Shown one piece after another: positions 37,401 through 47,300 of a DNA stretch of 64,000 bases; position 1 is the first letter of the stretch; every line of letters starts with the position of its first letter. Below the pieces are notes generated by a model that ran no database searches, was not told the DNA's origin, and was given only the letters and a program-made list of their open reading frames with translations. Source of the DNA: Winogradskyella sp. J14-2 (GTDB lineage: Bacteria > Bacteroidota > Bacteroidia > Flavobacteriales > Flavobacteriaceae). The stretch is from positions 2,746,501-2,810,500 of the forward strand of contig NZ_CP019388.1 of assembly GCF_001971725.1 (NCBI RefSeq). The letters are read 5' to 3'. The translations under genes were made by a program, and so were the position numbers.

Positions 37401-37558
37401 TAAGAGGTTTGTTATTCGCATTAATCGTTGGTGTGGTCGTTGGTACCTATTCTTCAATGTTTATTGCAACCCCTTTAATGTACGATACAGCCAAGAAAGG
37501 TGACGCTGCTGAGTCATTAAAGAAGAAGGTAAAAGAAGAAGACGAAGACGAAGCATAA
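34496..37558 (+). CDS. secDF: Protein translocase subunit SecDF (fused)
   Basis: A 1020-residue fused SecD-SecF, the proton-driven accessory of the Sec translocon that pulls exported proteins through. The SecD half has one N-terminal helix, the periplasmic P1 region with KLGLDLKGGINAIIQI, FEVLRNRIDGFGVSSPNIQR and RILIELPGA, then a helix bundle with VLTIGISVDANVLIFERIREELAKG. The SecF half starts near FLKKRKIAYVISG, with GLDQGIDFVGGRTYQVRF and IGYSLNDTVVVFDRIREFLNE. An acidic low-complexity insert (about residues 275-310) lies within the P1 head. The start at 34496 (MQNKGIIK) is chosen because the upstream TTG at 34460 overlaps the promoter. The Bacteroidota fused form is usual. Confidence 0.97.
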   Translation: MQNKGIIKLFALLFGLVSIYQLSFTFKANQIEDEAKQAAIAKYNETQEGYNDLRTQAEINYLDSLKTSKVQVGDTYEPIEVYNLLGVSQYTYNEVENNAMKLGLDLKGGINAIIQISVKDILKGLANNSKDPVFNKALADAEELQKDAQESYLESFFRAFDAIKGDTKLASPDIFANRDLSDDIKFDMSDDEVKTILEKKIDESIVSAFEVLRNRIDGFGVSSPNIQRLGNSGRILIELPGARDKKRVVDIITKTAQLQFWDTYKAEEMLPYVFQVNQAMVEAAKEKESEDDVADADTSEEDQDSTKSTIDELTGQIETDSTSVADANPLGIQGPGGGPVIANFLAKDKEKVLEALNDPKNRALLPAEMRYAKFVWGIQSKDSEFSELYAIKSNRDGIPQLSGAVITDARQDYDQLSRPAVSMQMNAKGSKTWEEMTKVAYETQGYIAIVLDDIVYSAPSVTSGPIAGGRSQISGAFTLNEAVDLANVLRAGKLPASAEIIQADEVGPSLGQEAIDSGMMSFLIALAFVVLWMVFYYGKAGIFADIALLFNILLIFGVLASLGAVLTLPGIAGIVLTIGISVDANVLIFERIREELAKGKSQKESIKDGFSNALSSILDANITTGLTALILFVFGTGPIKGFATTLIIGILTSLFTAIFITRLLIDWWVNRGGTLDFSTAMTKGLFKNVNIDFLKKRKIAYVISGVLILASLGSLFTTGLDQGIDFVGGRTYQVRFEQAVSTEEITSVLNDPNVFGSAEVKTIGAANQLKISTKYKVEDNSVEADEEVQTKLFEALKPYLPDGMTYSEFQDGSGEAKIGKMLSSKVSPTIADDIKKSSFWAVLGSLVVVFLYILFRFKRWQFSLGAVAAVFHDVLIVLGIFSLTWKFMPFSMEIDQAFIAAILTVIGYSLNDTVVVFDRIREFLNEHTSWEFGKTINASLNSTLSRTLNTSVTTLVVLLAMFIFGAESLRGLLFALIVGVVVGTYSSMFIATPLMYDTAKKGDAAESLKKKVKEEDEDEA

Positions 37559-37583
37559 AACTTCGATTTCATAATTAAAGTAA

Positions 37584-37614
37584 AACGCCTTTCTTTTAAA
37601 GAAAGGCGTTTTTT
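37584..37614 (+). terminator. secDF terminator
   Basis: AACGCCTTTC at 37584-37593 and GAAAGGCGTT at 37601-37610 form a perfect 10-bp stem, followed by a TTTT run to 37614. Confidence 0.9.
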
Positions 37615-37713
37615 AGTTTTTAGACGCAGCCATTCACCTATCTATACATCTAATAACGAAGGTTAAAAAAATAAATCTTATCTTATAACTCAATAACACA
37701 ATCAACCATACTC

Positions 37714-39744
37714 ATGAAAAAAATACTACTCTTAGTTTCTATTGTTATATCAAGTTTTGTCCACGGTCAAAATATCGTAATGCAAAATGGAACTATTAGT
37801 ACGTGCTCAGGGATGTTTTATGACTCTGGTGGTGCGTTTTCTAATTACGCAAGCAACGAAAATTATACTTTAACGATTTGCCCTGAAGATGAAGGGCAAA
37901 GAATTAGACTAGATTTCATCGATTTTCAAACCCAACTCAACCTAGATTTTATAACCATATATGATGGTGATGATAATACAGCATCAATGATTGGTAGTTT
38001 TACTGGTGTAAGTTCTCCTGGACTAGTATTTGCCGGATTTAATAACCCTACGGGTTGCTTAACCATCGAGTTTACTTCAAATGCAACAGGGCAAGCTTCA
38101 GGTTGGGAAGCCAATATTTCTTGTGCACAACCTTGTCAAGACATCACCGCGGTTTTAGATTCTACATTACCTATGCCAAATAATGAAGGTATTATAGAAG
38201 TCTGTGTAGGTGACACTATAAATCTAAATGGTAGTGGAGTTTTTGAAGTCGATGGCACTGATGCCACTTACACTTGGTTACTTGGTGATGGTAATACTGT
38301 AGATGGTGAAAATGTTACTATTTCTTACAACCAACCAGGAGTCTACCTGGTAAATCTTCAAATAAGGGATACCAATATGGATAATTTTATGGATGGTTGT
38401 CCCAGTACTAATTCTATAAATCAAGTAATAAGAGTATCTGGTATTCCAAATTTCGGTGGCACAGAGGCAGCAGATGCAACGCTATGTTTTGGGGACTCAA
38501 CAACCATTACTGGTGTAGCAAACCCTTTAACTCTGGTGTATAATTGCCCACCACCAGAGAGTGAGGAGACTTTTCTGCCAGATGGAAGTGGAATTGCGTA
38601 CAGAACCTGTATCAATGTAACCTGTTTTGGACCAAATGAAGTTTTAACCGATGTATCTCAAATTTTAGATATCTGTATGAATATAGAACATTCTTATTCC
38701 GGCGATTTAGACATTTTTCTCGAAAGTCCAACAGGCCAAGAAGTAAGATTATTCGATCAGGCTGGTGGTGGTACCTACTTTGGTGGAGCTAATGATGATG
38801 AAACTCTCATGCCTGGAATAGGGGAAGACTATTGTTTTTCTATGAGCGCCTCTACATTTTTGGCTGATGCACCTACTGAGATTAATGGTACACCACCTCG
38901 AGACTCATGGATTCCTGGAACCTATCTGCCCGTTGAGAGTTTTAATGCCCTATTAGGAAGTCCACTTAATGGTGAATGGTGTGTTAGAATTGTAGATAAT
39001 TTAGCAATAGATAATGGCTATATTTTTTCATGGGAACTCAATTTCGACCCTGCTCTCGATTTACAAGATTTTACTTATACACCTCAAATAAATGCTCAAT
39101 CTTGGGATGCAGACTCGAGTATCACAGAAATTAATGGCAATACAATTACAGTTGCACCAAACTCTGCAGGAGAACATTGTTACACCTTTAGAACGGTAGA
39201 CGAATTTGGATGTGAATACACTGAAGAAGTTTGTGTTACGATGACAGAAGAAGGTCAGCCGCCAACAACCTTTTACGAAGACTTAGATGGTGATGGGTAT
39301 GGAGATCCAAATAGTGCCATCGTAGATTGTTCCGATACTCCACCTCTGGGATATGTGGTAAATGGCCTAGATTGTAATGATGCAAATAATCAGATAAATC
39401 CCGATGCCACTGATTCTGAAGGCAATGGTGTTGATGAAAACTGTGATGGAGTTGATGGGGATTTATTGAGTATCGATGACTTAAGTATAAATAGTATCGA
39501 GATTTTACAAAATCCGTTTAAAGATAATATTACTTTAAATCTACCAGAACAGCTTATAGGCTCAAAAATAGATGTTGTAATTTACGATATGAGTGGTCGC
39601 AGCATCTACAATAATACTTTAGATTGTATTGCAAGCGAAATGAAAATAACAGGCTTGAGTACTCTAGAGAAGTCCCAATACTTTATTGAAATATCAAATG
39701 AAGCTATAGGGTTAAAGGCTGTTGAAAAAATCGTGAAGCATTAA
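37714..39744 (+). CDS. Secreted CUB-PKD-P-domain protein with T9SS type A sorting domain
   Basis: A 676-residue exported protein. The signal peptide is followed by a CUB-like domain (about 22-137; DSGGAFSNYASNENYTLTICP, RLDFIDFQTQ, WEANISC), a PKD domain (about 160-240; TYTWLLGDGNTV, YNQPGVYLVNLQIRD), a proprotein-convertase P-like domain (about 300-450; MNIEHSYSGDLDIFLESPTGQ, FDQAGGGTYFGGANDDE, GEWCVRIVDNLAIDNGYIFSW) and an Ig-like strand set. A MopE-type metal-binding repeat follows (YEDLDGDGYGDPN, LDCNDANNQINPDA, GVDENCDGVDGD), and the last 80 residues are a T9SS type A sorting domain. The first 500 residues closely parallel the N-terminus of the 2422-residue protein at 44344. No catalytic protease domain is visible, although P domains often accompany peptidases. 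Confidence 0.9.
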   Translation: MKKILLLVSIVISSFVHGQNIVMQNGTISTCSGMFYDSGGAFSNYASNENYTLTICPEDEGQRIRLDFIDFQTQLNLDFITIYDGDDNTASMIGSFTGVSSPGLVFAGFNNPTGCLTIEFTSNATGQASGWEANISCAQPCQDITAVLDSTLPMPNNEGIIEVCVGDTINLNGSGVFEVDGTDATYTWLLGDGNTVDGENVTISYNQPGVYLVNLQIRDTNMDNFMDGCPSTNSINQVIRVSGIPNFGGTEAADATLCFGDSTTITGVANPLTLVYNCPPPESEETFLPDGSGIAYRTCINVTCFGPNEVLTDVSQILDICMNIEHSYSGDLDIFLESPTGQEVRLFDQAGGGTYFGGANDDETLMPGIGEDYCFSMSASTFLADAPTEINGTPPRDSWIPGTYLPVESFNALLGSPLNGEWCVRIVDNLAIDNGYIFSWELNFDPALDLQDFTYTPQINAQSWDADSSITEINGNTITVAPNSAGEHCYTFRTVDEFGCEYTEEVCVTMTEEGQPPTTFYEDLDGDGYGDPNSAIVDCSDTPPLGYVVNGLDCNDANNQINPDATDSEGNGVDENCDGVDGDLLSIDDLSINSIEILQNPFKDNITLNLPEQLIGSKIDVVIYDMSGRSIYNNTLDCIASEMKITGLSTLEKSQYFIEISNEAIGLKAVEKIVKH

Positions 39745-39782
39745 TATGAATACTGTTTTATTTACTTCGTAATAAAATGCAT

Positions 39783-40277
39783 TTAGTTGTTTTTAAACTC
39801 AATTTTATCACCAACATTAAGTTGCCACTCATCAGCAAGTCCGGCGTTAATCTCTAAAACATATTGGGCTGGAGCCTCTGAGGGAAGTGCAGTTTCATCA
39901 AGTGGTTTTGCATTTTTTTGAAAACTAACAATCTCCATATTTTCATTGATATAAATAATATCTAATGGTATTTTAGTGTTCTTCATATAGAAGCTACGCA
40001 TTTGCACTTTAGGAAATATAAATAACATGCCTTGATTAGTGCCAAGTTGGTTTCTATACATTAAACCTGTTTGCGTTTCGTAATCGTCTTCGGCAAATTC
40101 TATATCCAGAATTTTTATAATAGAGTCCGTATTTGCCTTTTTAAGTTGTAAAGTGCCTTCTTTTGCAAAACTCACTTCTACTTTATCTTTAGCGGCATCA
40201 CTCGTTTCATTTTTGCAATTAAAAAGCAAAAATAAAATGAGAAGAACAGAAATTTTTAAATACGAAATTTTACGCAT
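39783..40277 (-). CDS. DUF192 lipoprotein-like exported protein
   Basis: A 164-residue protein with an N-terminal signal ending LLFNC (Cys21), suggesting a lipoprotein. The DUF192 domain shows IEFAEDDYETQTGLMYRNQL, GMLFIFPKVQMRSFYMKNT, PLDIIYINENMEIVSFQKNAKP and YVLEINAGLADEWQLNVGD, which is the normal order. The family is of unknown function and often occurs as small periplasmic or secreted proteins. It is the last gene of a minus-strand group downstream of lgt (9-bp gap), which makes a lipoprotein location fitting but not a functional proof. Confidence 0.9.
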   Translation of the reverse strand: MRKISYLKISVLLILFLLFNCKNETSDAAKDKVEVSFAKEGTLQLKKANTDSIIKILDIEFAEDDYETQTGLMYRNQLGTNQGMLFIFPKVQMRSFYMKNTKIPLDIIYINENMEIVSFQKNAKPLDETALPSEAPAQYVLEINAGLADEWQLNVGDKIEFKNN

Positions 40278-40286
40278 TACGTCATC

Positions 40287-41114
40287 TTATTTTTTTGGTG
40301 TGTAAACAAACATAAAGTAGAAGCCTATGAGTATAAAAGGTATGCTTAAAAGCTGTCCGTTGTTAAGAACGTTGCCAAAGAAAGCAGCTAAATCTTCATC
40401 TCCTTGAGGTTCTTTAACAAATTCAACAAAGAATCTAATAGACCATAAAAGCACTAAAAATAAACCAAACAAAAACCCTTCTTGTTTAGGCTTATTGGTT
40501 TTCCAATAAAAATAAAGTAGCGTAAAGAATACAAAAATATAACAGAATGCTTCGTATAATTGTGCTGGATGTCTAGGCTCGGTTTCACTCAGCTGTCTAA
40601 ATACCACACCAAAATCACTTTCAGTATACTTGCCTATAATTTCTGAATTAATAAAATTTCCTATTCTAACAAAGACTGCTCCTAAAGCTGTAGCAATAAC
40701 AACGCGATCTAGAATCCATAAGATAGATTTCTTCAAAATCTTTTTATTAAATAGATACATAGAAATAATCATGCCTATTGCCGCGCCATGGCTTGCCAAA
40801 CCTTGAAAACCTGTAAATCTAATGCCGTCTTTAAAGCTAAAAGGTAAAAATATGCTGAAAAAATCTTCGGTTATTAATTCAGACTGATAAAAGATTACAT
40901 GGCCTAGCCTGGCACCAATCATTATTCCTAATACAGAATAAATAAATAAGGAGTCAAGTGATTCATTTGATTGATTTTCGTTTTTCCAAATCTTCTTGGT
41001 GATGTAGAAGCCAAGTATAAAAGCAATAATCCACATCACACTGTAGAAATGAAGTTCAAAAAAACCAAGATCGATCGATTTAATAGGCTCCCAGTATATC
41101 TTTAATGCGTTCAT
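40287..41114 (-). CDS. lgt: Prolipoprotein diacylglyceryl transferase
   Basis: A 275-residue inner-membrane enzyme that transfers diacylglycerol from phosphatidylglycerol to the lipobox cysteine of prolipoproteins. Seven or so helices are visible. The signature motif appears as VRIGNFINSEIIGKYT (the conserved Arg, Asn and Glu), preceded by a SHGAAIG segment with the conserved His and followed by RHPAQLYEA. Length is normal. It belongs to a minus-strand group (folE, cysS, yidD, lgt, DUF192); the numerous lipoproteins in this window are its substrates in principle. Confidence 0.97.
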   Translation of the reverse strand: MNALKIYWEPIKSIDLGFFELHFYSVMWIIAFILGFYITKKIWKNENQSNESLDSLFIYSVLGIMIGARLGHVIFYQSELITEDFFSIFLPFSFKDGIRFTGFQGLASHGAAIGMIISMYLFNKKILKKSILWILDRVVIATALGAVFVRIGNFINSEIIGKYTESDFGVVFRQLSETEPRHPAQLYEAFCYIFVFFTLLYFYWKTNKPKQEGFLFGLFLVLLWSIRFFVEFVKEPQGDEDLAAFFGNVLNNGQLLSIPFILIGFYFMFVYTPKK

Positions 41115-41178
41115 GTTTTAATCTTTTCGCTGTAAATATACTATTTTGTAAGAGAGTGAAAATAGGATTAACGTAATA

Positions 41179-41412
41179 TTAATCTTCTTTTGGTGGTACT
41201 GGGTCAAATCCCTTACCTCCCCAAGGATGACAACTAAAAATTCGTTTCAATGCCAATTTTCCACCTTTAAAAAAACCATGTATCTCTAAAGCTTCTTTGG
41301 CATAATGCGAACAGGTTGGTTGATATCTGCAAGTAGCTGGAGTAATAGGAGATATAAAAGTTTGATAGACTTTGATTAAAAAAATAAACGGTGCAATCAG
41401 AACTTTTTTCAT
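41179..41412 (-). CDS. yidD: Membrane protein insertion efficiency factor YidD
   Basis: A 77-residue YidD protein. It has the canonical [11 protein letters not shown]-x-P-T-C-S-x-Y-A motif ([14 protein letters not shown]), the [21 protein letters not shown] end and a hydrophobic N-terminal helix. In E. coli it assists YidC-dependent membrane insertion; the gene is usually beside yidC/rnpA, but here it lies between lgt and cysS, as often in Bacteroidota. It is membrane-associated on the cytoplasmic side. Confidence 0.96.
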   Translation of the reverse strand: MKKVLIAPFIFLIKVYQTFISPITPATCRYQPTCSHYAKEALEIHGFFKGGKLALKRIFSCHPWGGKGFDPVPPKED

Positions 41413-41458
41413 ATGCGTTTTATAGTCCTTTCCTTTGTAAGGGATTAAGGATAAGGCA

Positions 41459-42943
41459 TTAATTTGTCGTAAATGTAGTGCCTTCTCTACTATCGTTTAG
41501 TTGTATGCCAACTTCTGCGAGTTGATCTCTAATCTTATCGGACAATGCAAAATCTTTATTTTGTCTAGCTTCTTTTCTAAGGTTAATTAAAATCTCTACA
41601 GCACCAGATAACTTGTCAGAACCGTTACTTTCTTTAGAAACATTAACTAAACCTAAAATATCAAAAGTGAAGTTTTCCAAGGTTTCTTTCAATAAGCCTA
41701 AATCTTCTTTGGTTATTGTTGCGCTACCATCTTTAACTTGATTAATAAATTTTGCAGCTTCAAATAAGGTTGCTATTAAAATAGGAGTATTAAAGTCATC
41801 ATTCATAGCATCATAACATTTTTGTTTCCATTCAGAAACATTAAATGAAGATGAAGAATCGCTTGTTTTTAAATCATCGATTAAATTAATGGCGTCCATT
41901 AATCTGTAAAATCCTTTTTCGCTCGCCAATAAACCATTATTGGTAAAGTCTAATATACTTCTATAATGTGCCTGAAGCATAAAAAACCGAGCTACACTAG
42001 GCGCATATGCTTTAGTAATGTGAGGATTGTCGCCAGAAAAAATTTGGTTAGGCAGAATGAAGTTACCTGTAGATTTTGCCATTTTTTTACCGTTCATTAT
42101 CAGCATATTGGCGTGCATCCAATAATTTACGGGTGAATGGTTATTGCAAGCTTCAGCCTGAGCAATTTCACATTCGTGATGTGGAAATTTTAAATCCATT
42201 CCGCCACCATGTATATCAAACTGTTCGCCAAGGTATTTGGTGCTCATGGCAGTACACTCTAGATGCCAACCTGGGAAACCATCACTCCAAGGAGAAGGCC
42301 AACGCATAATGTGTTGTGGCTCGGCTTTTTTCCAGAGTGCAAAGTCTTGTGGGTTTTTCTTGTCAGATTGTCCGTCGAGCGCTCGGGTATTATGAATTAA
42401 ATCTTCTAGTTTACGCTTGCTTAAGATTCCATAAGTTTTAGATTCGTTGTATTTATGTACATCAAAGTAAACGGATCCATTTACAACATATGCCATACCA
42501 TTATCTATAATGGTTTTAATGAGTTCTATTTGCTCAATAATATGCCCAGTTGCAGTGGGTTCTATACTCGGCGGTAGAAAGTTGAATGTATTTAAGATGT
42601 TATGAAAATCTACAGTGTAGCGTTGCACCACTTCCATTGGTTCAATAGCTTCTAGTCTTGCCTTTTTTGCAATACGATCTTCACCTTCGTCGGCATCATT
42701 TTCTAAATGACCAGCGTCGGTAATATTTCTTACATACCTTACTTTATATCCAAGATGCTTAAGGTACCTAAAAATAACATCAAAAGACATAAAGGTTCTT
42801 ACGTTTCCTAAATGTACATTGCTATACACCGTTGGCCCACAAACATACATGCCTACATACCCATCATTTAGAGGTTTAAAGATTTCTTTTTCTCCAGATA
42901 AGGAGTTATATATTTTTAGGGCTTGGGTATCGTATAAAGGCAT
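41459..42943 (-). CDS. cysS: Cysteinyl-tRNA synthetase
   Basis: A 494-residue class I synthetase charging tRNA-Cys. The HIGH-type motif is in [17 protein letters not shown], with the first zinc-ligand Cys just before it. Further zinc-binding residues are in WHLECTAMS and [12 protein letters not shown]. The KMSKS motif reads [10 protein letters not shown]. The C-terminal DALR-like anticodon-binding region runs from about residue 345, ending with the typical [20 protein letters not shown]. It starts with [15 protein letters not shown], standard for the family. The gene lies 46 bp upstream of yidD and about 55 bp downstream of folE, all on the minus strand. Confidence 0.98.
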   Translation of the reverse strand: MPLYDTQALKIYNSLSGEKEIFKPLNDGYVGMYVCGPTVYSNVHLGNVRTFMSFDVIFRYLKHLGYKVRYVRNITDAGHLENDADEGEDRIAKKARLEAIEPMEVVQRYTVDFHNILNTFNFLPPSIEPTATGHIIEQIELIKTIIDNGMAYVVNGSVYFDVHKYNESKTYGILSKRKLEDLIHNTRALDGQSDKKNPQDFALWKKAEPQHIMRWPSPWSDGFPGWHLECTAMSTKYLGEQFDIHGGGMDLKFPHHECEIAQAEACNNHSPVNYWMHANMLIMNGKKMAKSTGNFILPNQIFSGDNPHITKAYAPSVARFFMLQAHYRSILDFTNNGLLASEKGFYRLMDAINLIDDLKTSDSSSSFNVSEWKQKCYDAMNDDFNTPILIATLFEAAKFINQVKDGSATITKEDLGLLKETLENFTFDILGLVNVSKESNGSDKLSGAVEILINLRKEARQNKDFALSDKIRDQLAEVGIQLNDSREGTTFTTN

Positions 42944-42998
42944 GTTTTAAAATTCAATAAGTTTCAACAAAACTAAACAACATTTAAGAGGAAACAAA

Positions 42999-43676
42999 CT
43001 AAAACTGCGTGTCTAATTGAATGTAATCAAGGAATTCTCTTCGTGTTTCTTTTTCTTTAAACTTTCCGCCAAACTCAGAGGTTACTGTACTACTTTCAAT
43101 GTCTCTTATGCCACGAGAATTTACGCACAAATGCTTAGCATCTATAACACAAGCAACGTCTTCAGTTCCTAAAACTTCTTGTAATTCTTTCACAATTTGA
43201 ATAGTTAACCGTTCTTGTACTTGTGGGCGTTTTGCATAATAATCTACAATTCTATTCATTTTAGAGAGGCCAACTACCGAGCCTTTAGAAATATAAGCTA
43301 CATGAGCTCTTCCTACAATAGGTAATAAGTGGTGTTCGCAAGTAGAGTAAACTGTGATGTTTTTTTCTACGAGCATTTCGCCATATTGATACTTATTTTC
43401 AAAAGTTGATGCGCTTGGTTTTTTATTAGGATCTAAACCACCAAAAATTTCGTTAACAAACATTTTTGCTACACGGTTTGGTGTGCCTTTTAAGCTATCA
43501 TCGGTAAGATCTAGTCCCAAGGTTTCCAGAATATGTCTTACATCGTCTTTAATAATATCTATTTTCTCTTCTTTTGATAAGTCAAAAGCATCATCTCTCA
43601 TAGGAGTGTCACTCGATGCGCCTATATGGTTATCACCAAAAGCATCTATATCATTAAAATCGTTATCGATTTTCAT
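42999..43676 (-). CDS. folE: GTP cyclohydrolase I
   Basis: A 225-residue enzyme producing dihydroneopterin triphosphate from GTP, the first step of tetrahydrofolate (and here also queuosine) synthesis. The zinc ligands are visible in CEHHLLPIVGRAHVAY (Cys, His) and in DAKHLCVNSRG (second Cys). The GLSKMNRIVDYYAKRPQVQERLT segment is the GTP-binding region. Residues 1-50 are an acidic, poorly conserved N-terminal extension. An ORF extension to 43727 crosses the promoter motif at 43715-43722, so the ATG at 43676 is the likely start. Confidence 0.97.
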   Translation of the reverse strand: MKIDNDFNDIDAFGDNHIGASSDTPMRDDAFDLSKEEKIDIIKDDVRHILETLGLDLTDDSLKGTPNRVAKMFVNEIFGGLDPNKKPSASTFENKYQYGEMLVEKNITVYSTCEHHLLPIVGRAHVAYISKGSVVGLSKMNRIVDYYAKRPQVQERLTIQIVKELQEVLGTEDVACVIDAKHLCVNSRGIRDIESSTVTSEFGGKFKEKETRREFLDYIQLDTQF

Positions 43677-43714
43677 AGTTAAATAATTATTAATCAATAT
43701 ATAAAAAGAAGTTG

Positions 43715-43722
43715 CAAAGATA
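43715..43722 (-). promoter_or_regulatory. folE -7 promoter motif
   Basis: On the minus strand TATCTTTG (CAAAGATA on plus) lies 38 bp upstream of the folE ATG at 43676 and fits TAnnTTTG. It rules out the longer start at 43727. Confidence 0.6.
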
Positions 43723-43870
43723 CGCAATAAAAATAGTATGGTAACGGTAGGAGTTTTACAATTCTGGTTGTTATATAGATAAAACCGTTAAAATGTTAAT
43801 ATCATTGGTGAATTAACAAAGGTTTTTATAAAATTTTCTTAATTTTCCAAACTTTAATAAAGGTTATGCT

Positions 43871-44332
43871 ATGAAAAATTTTTTTACAATTTTCATTTTA
43901 ATACTGTTGCCACTATGTTCATCTGGGCAAGAAAAAAGTAATAAAATCCCACTAAAAGTAATTGAGTTTAATGACAATGTAGACTTGACGTTAACGGCTA
44001 AGGAACGACTTCAGATCGATGAGGTTTATGGTGAATATGCTGAAAAATATATTTACAGTAATGCTTTCCGCTTAAAGAGTATTAAAGATTTATTGAGAAA
44101 TAGAATAGTAATTGAGTATATCTCTAAAGAAAGTGATAAAAAAGATTGTCAGAAGCTATCTGAGATTCCTCTTCTTAATAGTTTTGTTTCAGATTTAGAG
44201 AGAGATAAAACTTTTGACCCGAAGAACTTCAATCCTCTTAAGTATAATTTCATTTTTCATTCTAAAGGCGATAAAATGTATCGGGTAGACAATACTAATT
44301 ATTTTATAACCATAAAATCTCAATATCACTAA
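43871..44332 (+). CDS. Small hypothetical secreted protein preceding the giant adhesin
   Basis: A 153-residue exported protein (signal peptide, cleavage near SSGQE, residue 20) of unrecognised family. The mature part is short and mixed alpha/beta with many charges: DNVDLTLTAKERLQIDEVYG, EYAEKYIYSNAFRLKSIKDLL, then a Lys/Asp-rich stretch and a final DKMYRVDNTNYFITIKSQYH. It has no T9SS sorting domain. Its stop codon is only 11 bp from the ATG of the 2422-residue protein, so the two are very likely one transcript, which makes it a candidate accessory or partner of that protein. Confidence 0.7.
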   Translation: MKNFFTIFILILLPLCSSGQEKSNKIPLKVIEFNDNVDLTLTAKERLQIDEVYGEYAEKYIYSNAFRLKSIKDLLRNRIVIEYISKESDKKDCQKLSEIPLLNSFVSDLERDKTFDPKNFNPLKYNFIFHSKGDKMYRVDNTNYFITIKSQYH

Positions 44333-44343
44333 AAAATTACAAA

Positions 44344-47300
44344 ATGAAGTATTTATTAACTTTAATAGCAGTAGTATTTTCATCGGTATTGATAGCTCAA
44401 GATGTGAATATGCAAAATGGGACAGTTAGCCAATGTGGTGGAGTTTTTTATGACTCTGGCGGTGAGTTTGGGAATTATGGAAATGATGAAAGCTTTGTCT
44501 TAACAATTTGTCCTGAGAATCCGGGACAGAGGGTTATATTAGATTTTACAGAGTTTAATACCCAGTTAAATGCAGATGTAATGGTCATTTACAATGGTGA
44601 CTCAACGGCAGCAGATGCTTTTGGTACATTTTCTGGTGTTACCTCCCCTGGCTTGGTTGCTGCTACTGAAGAAAATACTGGTGGCTGTTTAACAATTCAA
44701 TTCACATCAAATGGTTCTGCCAATGGTAGTGGTTGGGCCGCAAATATTTCGTGTTTAACACCTTGTCAATCTATTAATTCTCAGATAGACTCTTCCATTC
44801 CCACACCAAATGCAGATGGTTATATAAGAGTGTGCCCTAATGAAGAGATAACTTTAAACGGTAGTGGTATTTTTGAAGTAGACGGTACAGGAGCTACCTA
44901 TGAATGGGATTTAGGAGATGGCAATACGGTAAGTGGTCAAACAGCTGTTTTTTCTTATCCAGACCCAGGCGTTTACATCGTAAATTTAAACATTAGGGAT
45001 GCCAATACATCTGAAGATCCAGAAGGTTGTCCCAATACCAATCTTATAAATCAAGTAATACAAGTTGGTACAGAGCCAGACTTTGCTGGTACTGTCGCTG
45101 CAGAAACTACAATATGCTATGGTGAAAGTACAGATATCACAGGAGTTGTTAATCCGGTTCAATTCATAAACGACTGTACACCGCCAGTAGCCGAGCAAAC
45201 ATTTTTACCAGATGGATCGGGTCAACAATATACCTCTTCAATAGTGGTAGATTGTTTTGAGTCTTCTCAAACACTTACTGATCCTAATCAATTAATAGAG
45301 GTCTGTCTCAATATGGAGCATTCTTACTCAGGCGATTTAGATATTTTTATTGAGGGTCCAAGCGGACAGGAGATTAGGTTATTCGATCAAGCTGGTGGTG
45401 GTACATATTTTGGAGGAGCCAATGACGACAATTCTCTAGCACCAGGAACCGGAGAGACCTATTGTTTTTCTATGAATGCTTCTGTCTTATTAGAGGATGC
45501 GCCAACAGAAATTAACGGTACAAATCCACCAAATAATTCTTGGGTGCCAGGTACTTACCTGCCGTTTGAAAGTTTTAACGGTTTACTTGGTACTCAATTA
45601 AATGGAACTTGGACTATTAGAGTTGTAGATAATTTAAACATTGACAACGGATATATTTTTGAATGGTATATGAATTTCGATCCAGCTATTCAACCACCAG
45701 AATTATCATTTACTCCAGTAATTACATCAGAAGAATGGGATGCAGACCCTACAATAACCAATACAAATGGAAATATTATAACTGTAACTCCACCTGATGC
45801 AGGTCAATATTGCTACACATACAGAGCTATGGATGATTTTGGTTGCGAGTATACAGAAGAAGTTTGTATTGATGTATTGCCAGAAATAGTTACAGAAGCA
45901 CCGAATAACCTGTTTATTTGCGACACTGGTGTGCCACCATACATATTCGACCTAGAAACTAATACGGCAGTTGTTTTAGCAAGTGCAACAAATGCTAGTG
46001 AACTAGAGGTTACTTATCATAATTCACAAGCAGATGCAGATGCGGACGTCGGAGCCATAACAGGTTTGAATGCTTATTCTGGTGCCGACGGTGAAATTAT
46101 TTATATGAGAGTTGAATATTTAAACTCTGGCTGTTACGAAGTAGTATCATTTACGTTGAATGTATCTGGTCAACCAGATATTAATCCTGTTCCAGATTTA
46201 GAGCTATGTGATGATCCATCAGGTGATGGAGTAGAAGAATTTGACCTAAGTTTACAAACTGTTGGAATCCTAGGTGCTCAGGCTGCCTCAGATTTTAACG
46301 TTACCTACCATTTAAGTTTTGCAGATGCAGACTCAGGTGTTGGTGCTTTACCTAATTTATATACTAGTGGGAATGCTCAAATTTTTGTGAGAGTAGAAAG
46401 CGTAGGAGATTCTAGTTGTTACAATGCTTCCGCTAACCCAGTTTTTAATTTGGTCATTATCCCTCGCGATGATGCTACATTTACAATGACACCAACTTGT
46501 GACGGTGCAACAGTCGATGCTCCTTTGGCCACTCCTGGTGGAGTATTTGAATTTACCGGCTTTCCTGGCGTAGGCGTAAATATAGATCCTGCTACTGGTG
46601 AAGTTACCGGAGCAACTTCTGGATTACCATACGAAGTCCAATACACCACGTCTGGTGTTTGTTCGAGTGTTTTTACATTTACATTTACAGTATTAACTGA
46701 AGATGATGCTAGTTTTACCGTAATACCATCTTGTGATGGTGGTACCGCGAATATATCAGGAGATGTAGGCGGAATATTTAGTTTTAATCCTATTCCAACA
46801 GATGCAGCTGTAATTGATGCAGTCACTGGGACCGTTACCAATGGTACTCCTGGTGCCACGTATACTATAGAATATACAACTACAGGTACATGTCCTTCTA
46901 CCAATACTCAAGATCTTACAGTTTTAAATTTAGATAATCCAAACTTTACGTTAACTGCGACTTGTAATGGTGCAGTCGCTGCTGTCACTGGCGATTTAGG
47001 AGGTACGTTTGAACTAAATCCCGTACCTACCGATACCGCTGAAATAGATCCTATTACAGGAACTATAACTAATGGAGTTTCTGGGACAACATATACCGTT
47101 GAATATACAACCAATGGTGACTGTCCACAATCCTCTGTTCAAAATGTTACAGTACTAGATTCAGATGATGCTAGCTTTACAGTAACACCTACGTGTGATG
47201 GAGCCACAAGTGTTATAGACGGAACGGTTGGTGGAATATTTAGTTTTACTCCAGATCCTGCTGATGGTGCTATATTAGATGTCACTACAGGTGAAGTAAC

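Noticed and set aside
39745-39782. Short AT-only hairpin between the 676-aa protein and DUF192 genes
   Set aside because: The stem is about 7 A-T pairs with an imperfect loop, too weak to call a terminator.
46419-46904. 161-codon open frame on the minus strand inside the giant protein gene
   Set aside because: It arises from the repetitive sense coding of the type I modules; the sense frame has clear domains and the antisense product only repeats Val/Thr/Pro patterns.
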